Positions 1 through 4,982 of a stretch of DNA of 7,489 nucleotides are shown here, piece by piece. Made by a program: the position numbers and the translations under genes. Source of the stretch: Bacillota bacterium (GTDB lineage: Bacteria > Eremiobacterota > SpSt-956 > JAKJGF01); assembly GCA_029555925.1 (NCBI GenBank), contig JAKPQU010000497.1:1-7489 (forward strand). Direction: 5' to 3'. Below the pieces are notes generated by a model. That model was not told where the DNA came from. It worked only from the letters and a program-made list of their open reading frames with translations, and made no database searches. The first letter of the stretch is position 1; every line of letters starts with the position of its first letter.

Positions 1-1163
1 CTCTCGTATGCCCTGTAAAAGCAGTCGGTTTTACCGATACTTCGGCAGTAATAAATAATAGTCTATGCGTTAAATGCGGAAAATGTAAAGAAGCCTGTCC
101 TTATGAGGCTATCGTTAACTATGACAGACCCTGTGCCGTTGCATGCGGTGTGGATGCCATAGAAACGGATGATACGGGAAGGGCTTTAATTAATTATGAG
201 AAATGTGTCAGATGCGGCATGTGTATTACTGCCTGTCCTTTCGGCGCAATTGCAGATAAATCGGAATTTGTTCAGATGCTTATCGCCATAAAGGAAGGAA
301 GAAATATGTATGCCATTGTAGCTCCTTCTTTTGTCGGCCAGGCAGGCCCTCTTGTTCCTCCGGGACTTATCATCGCCGGTATAAAGAAGATAGGTTTTAA
401 TGGAGTTATGGAAGTTTCCTACGGAGCCGATGTGGCCACTGTCCGTGAAAGTGAAGAGTGGTACAGAAAGATTTACCGAGAAAATCAGCCTTTTCTGGGG
501 ACGTCATGCTGTCCTGCATGGGTCGATATGGCAAAAAGACTTTTCCCCGACATGGCAGGTAATATTTCCGATTCCTATACCCCTATGGTGGCAACGGGAA
601 AGTTTATTAAAGAAAAATATCCCGATGCAATCGTAACATTTATAGGCCCGTGTATTGCAAAAAAAGCTGAAAGTTTAAGGCCTGAAATGGCTCCCTATGT
701 GGATTTTGTCATAACCTTTGAAGAACTGGCTTCCATATTTGTTTCTATGGATATAGATCTTTCTGATATATCCGAACCGGTTTTTTTATGTGACGGAAGC
801 GGCTCCGGGAGACATTATGCCACAAGCGGCGGTGTGGCAGAAGCCGTGAAGATAAATATTATGAAATTTCATCCCGAATGTAATGTTAAAATAGAAAAAG
901 CCGATTCCCTTGAAGCATGTAAAAAGATGTTACTTCTTGCAAGGGCAAAAAAACTGGATGCCAATCTTCTGGAAGGTATGGCATGTCCCCAGGGATGTGT
1001 TGGAGGGCCGGGAATTCTGGCACCAATAAAGAAAGTATCTGCGGAAGTGGATAGATTTTCTAAAGAGGCTTCTTTTTACGGTTCCTATGAAAATCCTCTG
1101 CTACAGAAAGATAAGGAATGGCAGTTAAATAAATGTCTCAAATATATTAATCGTGACGCGTAA
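1..1163 (+). CDS. Monomeric [FeFe] hydrogenase, group-B-like, 3' part (5' truncated by window edge)
   Basis: This is the C-terminal part of an iron-only hydrogenase, which interconverts H2 with protons and electrons at the H-cluster. The frame is open from base 3 and gives 386 visible residues; the true start lies left of the window. A GTG at 150 is not the start, because it falls between two ferredoxin motifs. In visible numbering: a CxxCxxCxxxCP motif at C22-C32, a CAVAC pair at C44/C48, a second CxxCxxCxxxCP at C68-C78, then the hydrogenase domain. Its three signatures are TSCCPAW (167-173), GPCIAKK (215-221) and EGMACPQGC (324-332). By family analogy C170, C217, C328 and C332 bind the H-cluster and C169 relays protons. 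GPC instead of the MPC of group A enzymes, the RPCxxxC linker between ferredoxin motifs, and the lack of a PAS domain suggest group B; that grouping is inference. The last three residues (RDA) and the TAA stop are encoded by a CGTRACG repeat array, so the C-terminus may have been altered by repeat insertion. The maturases HydE/F/G are not in the window. Confidence 0.92.
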   Translation, partial: LVCPVKAVGFTDTSAVINNSLCVKCGKCKEACPYEAIVNYDRPCAVACGVDAIETDDTGRALINYEKCVRCGMCITACPFGAIADKSEFVQMLIAIKEGRNMYAIVAPSFVGQAGPLVPPGLIIAGIKKIGFNGVMEVSYGADVATVRESEEWYRKIYRENQPFLGTSCCPAWVDMAKRLFPDMAGNISDSYTPMVATGKFIKEKYPDAIVTFIGPCIAKKAESLRPEMAPYVDFVITFEELASIFVSMDIDLSDISEPVFLCDGSGSGRHYATSGGVAEAVKINIMKFHPECNVKIEKADSLEACKKMLLLARAKKLDANLLEGMACPQGCVGGPGILAPIKKVSAEVDRFSKEASFYGSYENPLLQKDKEWQLNKCLKYINRDA

Positions 1164-1181
1164 CGCGTAACGCGTGACGCG
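1152..1181 (+). repeat. Tandem heptamer array CGTRACG x4
   Basis: Four perfect tandem units lie at 1152-1158, 1159-1165, 1166-1172 and 1173-1179, with central bases G, A, A, G, followed by CG. Each unit CGTNACG is a palindrome around its middle base, so the array is nearly self-complementary on either strand apart from the purine at every seventh position. It overlaps the hydrogenase 3' end: units 1 and 2 supply the last codons and the TAA stop at 1161-1163. It sits in the short gap between two convergent genes. It lacks the 15-nt loop and 13-base outer end of the related copies at 2388-2452 and 7388-7473, so it is either a simpler member or a fragment. Its role is unknown. Confidence 0.85.
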
Positions 1182-1211
1182 AGGAAAGAGACAATTAATA
1201 AATTTTCATTC

Positions 1212-2120
1212 CTAATTAACTTTTTTGCATAATATCTTCCAGTAAGGAACACCATAGTGGAGAATAAATTTTTTTTCATCCTGTTTTAACGTGTCAGAAA
1301 AATTTTTTAAGTAAATTCTGATTTTTTTTTGTACTATTTTTTCGACGCCCTCCGGTATTATAGCTCTGGCATGTTTTATTTCCTCTACAGTTTCCAGGAT
1401 TTTATCATTTCTGTAATCATGGAATGTTTCGTCTAAAATGACCGGCATAAGCCCTGATTCTTTAAATAAATCCATATATGTGTCAAGTGTCAGATAATGG
1501 CCGACTCTATAAATACTTTCAGGATGAAGTGTTTTGTAATAAACCAGAGCTTCGTCTCTTTCCAGCAGAGTAATGGCAAATAAAGAGGTATGCTCATCTT
1601 CTAAAACAAATGGCGGATAATATCTGTTCGGAATCTCGAAATAGGCAATTCCTCTATAGTAGAGCATAGACGAAATATTTCTTATGACCTGTGCCGGATC
1701 ATCTACATGTTCCAGAACATTATTACAGGTAATAATATTGAAAAATTTTTCAAATTTCCCGTCAGGCATATCTTCAATGTTTTTTATGTATATGTCGGGA
1801 TGTATATGGTTATCTTTAAAATTTTCTTTTGCTATAGTGAATATGTCTTTATCTATTTCAAAACCGTAGCAGGCGGCTTTTTTTTCTGCAAAAGCAACAA
1901 TACAACCTCCATAGGAAAACCCTGCATCCAGATAGGTTGCATCTTTAATCTGCGTATATTTTTCTACAGTAGATGCAATGTCTCTGCCTCTTTCATTTGT
2001 TGCCAGGGCATATTCCATCCACAGAGGTATGTTTCCGTCCTCTATGGAAGGTTTCCAGAAGTTTATTAGAGCCTGAAAGAAATATTTGTTTTTTCTTGTT
2101 TCGAATTTTTCTCTGCTCAT
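1212..2120 (-). CDS. Class I SAM-dependent methyltransferase, substrate unknown
   Basis: A 302-residue Rossmann-fold methyltransferase, predicted cytoplasmic. The SAM-binding motif I is LDAGFSYGG (64-72), a variant of the usual LDxGxGxG. The acidic residue after strand 2 is E88 (YGFEID), and the motif after strand 4 is NNVLEHVDDP (133-142), typical of the Methyltransf_11/23-type families. The roughly 60 residues before the core (FFQALINFWKPSIEDGN) and the 80 after it have no fold I recognise; they may recognise the substrate. No glycan, quinone or natural-product genes lie next to it, so the acceptor cannot be guessed. The start ATG at 2120 has no clear Shine-Dalgarno sequence. A promoter-like pair lies so close upstream that the message could be almost leaderless. 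The gene converges on the hydrogenase with a 48-bp gap. Class is firm, function is not. Confidence 0.85.
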   Translation of the reverse strand: MSREKFETRKNKYFFQALINFWKPSIEDGNIPLWMEYALATNERGRDIASTVEKYTQIKDATYLDAGFSYGGCIVAFAEKKAACYGFEIDKDIFTIAKENFKDNHIHPDIYIKNIEDMPDGKFEKFFNIITCNNVLEHVDDPAQVIRNISSMLYYRGIAYFEIPNRYYPPFVLEDEHTSLFAITLLERDEALVYYKTLHPESIYRVGHYLTLDTYMDLFKESGLMPVILDETFHDYRNDKILETVEEIKHARAIIPEGVEKIVQKKIRIYLKNFSDTLKQDEKKFILHYGVPYWKILCKKVN

Positions 2121-2130
2121 GTTGTAGAAT

Positions 2131-2159
2131 ATATTAATCCAGATACCTGTGGTTGTAAA
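2131..2159 (-). promoter_or_regulatory. Candidate sigma70-type promoter of the methyltransferase gene
   Basis: On the minus strand, TTTACA (complement of 2154-2159; 5 of 6 matches to TTGACA) is separated by exactly 17 nt from TAATAT (complement of 2131-2136; 4 of 6 matches to TATAAT). Transcription would begin near 2124, only about four bases before the ATG, which fits the absence of a Shine-Dalgarno site. The surrounding DNA is AT-rich, so a chance match is quite possible. Confidence 0.3.
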
Positions 2160-2387
2160 GCCTTTAGATATTTTTTTTATAATATTATTCAGGTTATTTT
2201 TTTGTTATTTTTAGTTATATTATGTTACTATATTTTTATTATTGCATATTTTTTTAATTCTTAATTGTATCTTATGTTGAAAATTAATTTATTATTTCCT
2301 TGCAAAATAAATATTATATTAATAAATTAAAATATTTTGTTTTTTAATGTTACTATTTTGTTTTTAATATTTAATTTATATCATATG

Positions 2388-2452
2388 TAGAATTTAAGTC
2401 CTGGTGACCAGTAAAGCGTGACAGATTTAATCACTGCGCATCACGCATTACG
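2388..2452 (-). repeat. Structured dispersed repeat, copy A (diverged)
   Basis: Read on the minus strand, it has heptamers CGTAATG and CGTGATG (2452-2439), a 15-nt loop CGCAGTGATTAAATC (2438-2424), then TGTCACG, CTTTACT and GGTCACC (2423-2403), AG, and the end GACTTAAATTCTA (2400-2388). The order matches copy B at 7402-7473. The loop is 13/15 identical and the 13-base end is fully identical. The arms pair: CGTGATG with TGTCACG throughout (two G-T wobbles), and CGTAATG with CTTTACT at 5 of 7 positions. The plus-strand stretch 2401-2411 (CTGGTGACCAG) is also a palindrome around its centre. Copy A has one fewer right-arm unit than B, and its units are more diverged. It lies about 100 bp upstream of tdh. 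Confidence 0.8.
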
Positions 2453-2542
2453 AAACACAGGAATAAATTTCTTTCAATAATGAGTAATAGAGGGATTTTT
2501 CCTTTATTATCGAAATTCTTCATAATTATTTTTATTATACTC

Positions 2543-2549
2543 AGGAGGT
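2543..2549 (+). promoter_or_regulatory. Strong ribosome binding site of tdh
   Basis: AGGAGGT lies 8 nt before the ATG at 2558. It decides the start: an in-frame ATG at 2480 would add 26 residues, but this near-perfect Shine-Dalgarno sequence would then lie inside the coding region, and the residues encoded from 2558 match the N-terminus of known Tdh proteins. Confidence 0.9.
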
Positions 2550-2557
2550 ATATTTTT

Positions 2558-3589
2558 ATGAAAGCTCTTGTGAAACGTAATGCAGAACCGGGTCTCTGGA
2601 TGGAAGACGTGCCTGTGCCGGAAATAGGCCCCAATGATCTTCTTGTGAAAATTACGAAAACAGCCATATGCGGTACAGACCTTCATATATACAACTGGGA
2701 TGCATGGTCACAGAAAACTATTAAAGTCCCTATGGTTACAGGTCATGAATTTGTAGGAAAAGTCGTGGATATGGGAAGTGCCGTGAGAGGTTATAATAAA
2801 GGTGACAGAGTTTCGGGAGAAGGCCATATAGTATGCGGCCAGTGTCGTAACTGCTATGCAGGAAGGCTTCATCTGTGTCGTAATACCATAGGTATCGGTA
2901 TCCACAGACAGGGATGTTTTGCAGAATATCTATCCATACCTGCAGGAAATGCCTTTCGCCTTCCTGCCGATATTTCGGACGATCTCGCTTCTATTTTTGA
3001 CCCTTACGGGAATGCCGTCCATACTACCCTTTCTTTCGACCTTGTAGGAGAAGATGTCATTATCACAGGTGCGGGGCCTATAGGTATTATGGCAGTGGCC
3101 ATTGCAAAACATGTGGGAGCCAGATATGTTGTTATAACAGATGTAAATGATTACCGCCTGGGACTCGCTGCAAAGATGGGAGCCACAAGAACGGTAAATG
3201 TAACAAAAGAGAGGGATCTTGCCGGTATCATGAAGGAACTTGGCATGAAAGAAGGTTTTGATGTGGGGTTTGAAATGTCGGGAAACAGTCATGCCTTTCG
3301 TTCCATGTTAGGTGTTATGAATAATGGTGCCAGAATCGGTCTGCTCGGCATTTTCCCTGAAGAAGTGGCTATTGACTGGAGCCAGGTCATATTTAAAGGA
3401 TTATTCCTTAAAGGCATTTACGGAAGAGAAATGTTTGAAACATGGTATAAGATGACAACTCTTATTCAAGGCGGACTGAATATTACCCCTGTTGTTACCC
3501 ATCATTTTTATATAGACGATTTCGAGAAAGGCTTTGAGGTTATGAGATCGGGCATGTGCGGAAAGGTTATTCTGGAATGGAGCAAGTAA
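2558..3589 (+). CDS. tdh: L-threonine 3-dehydrogenase
   Basis: A cytoplasmic zinc enzyme that oxidises L-threonine to L-2-amino-3-oxobutanoate with NAD+, the first step of threonine breakdown to glycine and acetyl-CoA. At 343 residues it has the family's usual length, and from memory it closely follows E. coli Tdh from MKAL to the C-terminal GKVIL motif. Catalytic-zinc residues are C38, H63 and E64, within [15 protein letters not shown] and GHEF. Structural-zinc cysteines are C93, C96, C99 and C107. The NAD-binding motif is GAGPIG (171-176), followed by [11 protein letters not shown], where the aspartate favours NAD+. The signatures [10 protein letters not shown] and [21 protein letters not shown] are present. 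Its stop directly abuts the next ATG, so the two genes are probably co-transcribed. The usual partner kbl (2-amino-3-ketobutyrate CoA ligase) is not in this window. The AGGAGGT site fixes the start at 2558. Confidence 0.97.
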   Translation: MKALVKRNAEPGLWMEDVPVPEIGPNDLLVKITKTAICGTDLHIYNWDAWSQKTIKVPMVTGHEFVGKVVDMGSAVRGYNKGDRVSGEGHIVCGQCRNCYAGRLHLCRNTIGIGIHRQGCFAEYLSIPAGNAFRLPADISDDLASIFDPYGNAVHTTLSFDLVGEDVIITGAGPIGIMAVAIAKHVGARYVVITDVNDYRLGLAAKMGATRTVNVTKERDLAGIMKELGMKEGFDVGFEMSGNSHAFRSMLGVMNNGARIGLLGIFPEEVAIDWSQVIFKGLFLKGIYGREMFETWYKMTTLIQGGLNITPVVTHHFYIDDFEKGFEVMRSGMCGKVILEWSK

Positions 3590-3922
3590 ATGGATAAATA
3601 TGAAAATTTAAGAAGAACAAAAGATTATATTGTTGTAAGAGAAGCATTTAAAGAAGATGGTGCCGGAACCATAAACTGTTTGATAGAGAGGCTTACAGGT
3701 CTCGGGCAGCTTATAAATATTTATGAAAGTGAAATGAACAGGATTTCCTTTAATAAAGAGAAAAAAGATATTCTTATGGATGGAGTAGATGAAACTCTTA
3801 AAACAGGGAAGATGATAACAAAGTGGATAAATAAATTAAAAAAAGATTTCCCTGAATATGATTTTTCCGTCTATCCTGATTTATTGCTTGTAGTAAGTAA
3901 AATGGAAAATATTAACCCTTAG
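3590..3922 (+). CDS. Small helical protein of unknown function, co-transcribed with tdh
   Basis: A 110-residue protein I do not recognise. It is charged, rich in lysine and glutamate, and looks mostly alpha-helical, with amphipathic stretches around residues 28-50 (INCLIERLTGLGQLINIYE) and 56-86. There is no signal peptide, membrane segment or cysteine metal motif; a single Cys lies near residue 30. The ATG follows the tdh stop with no gap (TAA then ATG). A GGAG at 3579-3582, inside the end of tdh, provides a ribosome binding site 7 nt upstream. That arrangement suggests coupled translation with tdh. Whether it modulates threonine dehydrogenase is unknown; co-transcription is the only link. 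A weak hairpin follows its stop codon. Confidence 0.75.
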   Translation: MDKYENLRRTKDYIVVREAFKEDGAGTINCLIERLTGLGQLINIYESEMNRISFNKEKKDILMDGVDETLKTGKMITKWINKLKKDFPEYDFSVYPDLLLVVSKMENINP

Positions 3923-3943
3923 TACCGTAATAGGTAAAAGGGT
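3915..3943 (+). terminator. Hairpin at the end of the tdh operon, possible weak terminator
   Basis: ACCCTT (3915-3920) pairs with AAGGGT (3938-3943). Inside, TACC (3923-3926) pairs with GGTA (3933-3936) around a GTAATA loop, giving a ten-pair stem with a small internal bulge. The stem overlaps the TAG stop of the 110-residue gene. No T tract follows, so it may be an mRNA 3'-end stabiliser rather than an intrinsic terminator. Confidence 0.35.
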
Positions 3944-4088
3944 ATCCATAAAAAGTTTCTGACTGGCAGGCTCTGGAGAAGAAAAATTAGTTTTTTATAT
4001 AGAATTAAAAATTAAATAAGGGCTAATTTATCTGTTTTGGTAATTACTACTGATAACTTTAAATATGCTGCTGATTGATATTCTGGGA

Positions 4089-4130
4089 TGCCGGATTAAG
4101 AAGATGCAAAATCTGCAACCCGGCACCGGG
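4089..4130 (+). other. Inverted-repeat cluster in the leader of the 2H gene
   Basis: In the 246-bp gap before the 2H gene, TGCCGG (4089-4094) can pair with CCGGCA (4120-4125). An inner AGAT/ATCT pair (4102-4105 with 4111-4114) lies within the loop. The 3' arm also belongs to a separate palindrome, CCCGG-CA-CCGGG (4119-4130). These GC-rich blocks stand out in AT-rich surroundings 39 bp before the start codon. They could be an operator or two competing leader folds. I recognise no known riboswitch. The rest of the gap (3944-4088) shows nothing I can name. Confidence 0.35.
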
Positions 4131-4155
4131 CGGTAATTCTAGAAATATGAATATA

Positions 4156-4162
4156 GAAAGGA
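4156..4162 (+). promoter_or_regulatory. Ribosome binding site of the 2H-phosphoesterase-like gene
   Basis: GAAAGGA ends 6 nt before the ATG at 4169, a normal spacing, and supports that start. Confidence 0.75.
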
Positions 4163-4168
4163 TTATTT

Positions 4169-4951
4169 ATGGATCTTCTCGTAGATGTAAAACTGAAAGA
4201 TATTCACAGGAATTTTACGGAATATGTTGAGACTGTCAGAAACGAACAGAGCTCTTCCGTAAATTATCTAAAGTCCGCAGATTTTAAGTGGCATATCCCG
4301 GATTCTCTCACGAATAAAGTAGATTTAAATGGTTCACTTAAACCTTATTTCGGAGACACAGTAGTTATAAAGTTTGACGATAGAGATATTTCGACTTTTT
4401 CTATATTTCAGGACAGATTATTTTCATCACTTCCTGACCTTTTTTCAGACTCTCTTGAACCAGCTCAGTTTCATATAACACTTCATGACCTGAAAAGCGG
4501 CCCCGAACGTTCATCTCTTGATACTGTTATGGAGGAAAACAGGATTAAATGTGAAAAAATATTTAAAGAAGTTGCATATTACTTTAAAGACCATCCAGAA
4601 CAGTTAAAGGTAACTTTAAAGCCTGCCTTCCTGTATCCATGCTGCAATATTTCAATGGTTTTCGGTTTTACCCCTCTGTCAGACAGGGATTTTCGAATAA
4701 TTATGAATCTCTATAATCTTTTTGATAATGTTGTTTATCTGGATTACTGGCTGAGGCTTCATGTAACTCTTTCTTATTTCAAAATCAGGGAACTTTCAAA
4801 AGAAGAAGGGAAACATTTATATGACATTATAAAAAAATTTATGGATGAAGATTTTTCTCTTACCCTGGATCTCGGGAAACTGGCCTATCAGAGATTTTTC
4901 AGTATGAATGAATACAGGGATGTGTTTTTACTGTCCGATTTTATGGAATAA
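4169..4951 (+). CDS. 2H phosphoesterase superfamily protein (two HxT motifs)
   Basis: A 260-residue protein whose two diagnostic motifs are FHITLHD (H102-I-T104) and LHVTLSY (H198-V-T200), 96 residues apart. Paired HxT/S motifs, each following a hydrophobic strand, define the 2H phosphoesterase (LigT/cyclic phosphodiesterase-like) superfamily. Its members hydrolyse or ligate 2',3'-cyclic phosphates or 2'-5' RNA linkages; the substrate here is unknown. After each motif come helical and strand segments as expected, ending with LGKLAYQRFFSMNEYRDVF (235-253), which resembles the closing strand of the fold. The first 95 residues are longer than in the small 2H enzymes and may form a lid or a separate domain. 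No signal peptide is seen, so it is probably cytoplasmic. It has its own ribosome binding site and a structured leader, and converges on the cupin gene with a 31-bp gap. The family call comes from motifs alone. Confidence 0.68.
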   Translation: MDLLVDVKLKDIHRNFTEYVETVRNEQSSSVNYLKSADFKWHIPDSLTNKVDLNGSLKPYFGDTVVIKFDDRDISTFSIFQDRLFSSLPDLFSDSLEPAQFHITLHDLKSGPERSSLDTVMEENRIKCEKIFKEVAYYFKDHPEQLKVTLKPAFLYPCCNISMVFGFTPLSDRDFRIIMNLYNLFDNVVYLDYWLRLHVTLSYFKIRELSKEEGKHLYDIIKKFMDEDFSLTLDLGKLAYQRFFSMNEYRDVFLLSDFME

Positions 4952-4982
4952 GAGATTCTTTCTGATTATCTTAAACCTTTTG

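Larger units (their letters stand above)
2121..2557. other. AT-rich intergenic region between divergent genes
   Basis: This 437-bp gap separates the divergent methyltransferase and tdh genes. From about 2165 to 2390 it is almost entirely A and T, with long T runs on the plus strand, and holds no convincing ORF. Such sequence can serve as a promoter region and may bend or melt easily. Several weak promoter-like pairs can be picked out (for example TTGTTA at 2202 with TACTAT at 2226, 18-nt spacer, on +), but in DNA this AT-rich they are not distinguishable from chance. From 2388 to 2452 lies the structured repeat copy A, and the last 100 bases lead to the tdh ribosome binding site. A tdh transcript starting in the AT-rich part would carry copy A in its 5' leader. 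Confidence 0.6.

Noticed and set aside
150..152. GTG as start of the hydrogenase
   Set aside because: The frame is open upstream to the window edge and encodes the first ferredoxin motif and the RPCxxxC linker, so the gene starts outside the window.
1152..1181. CRISPR array
   Set aside because: The units are 7 bases with no spacers; this is a short tandem repeat.
1146..1199. ATTAAT on both sides of the heptamer array as a target-site duplication, and flanking GTCTC/GAGAC as a terminal inverted repeat
   Set aside because: A 5-6 base AT-rich match in AT-rich sequence is expected by chance, and the matches are not at equal distances from the array.
1707..2069. 120-codon ORF on + inside the methyltransferase, and similar overlapping ORFs elsewhere (for example 400-636, 2930-3292, 5856-6125)
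   Set aside because: Each lies opposite or out of frame within a well-supported gene, has no start signal, and gives low-complexity or implausible protein.
2480..2557. In-frame 26-residue N-terminal extension of tdh from the ATG at 2480
   Set aside because: The strong AGGAGGT site at 2543-2549 lies inside it, Tdh proteins begin at the MKAL encoded from 2558, and the added hydrophobic stretch has no counterpart in the family.
3926..3932. CGTAATA after the 110-residue gene as a further heptamer copy
   Set aside because: A single imperfect unit, explained by the local TACC/GGTA hairpin; no tandem neighbours.
4065..4136. 23-codon ORF ahead of the 2H gene, overlapping the inverted repeats
   Set aside because: No ribosome binding site and no recognisable peptide; it is as likely to be chance. 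An attenuator peptide cannot be excluded.
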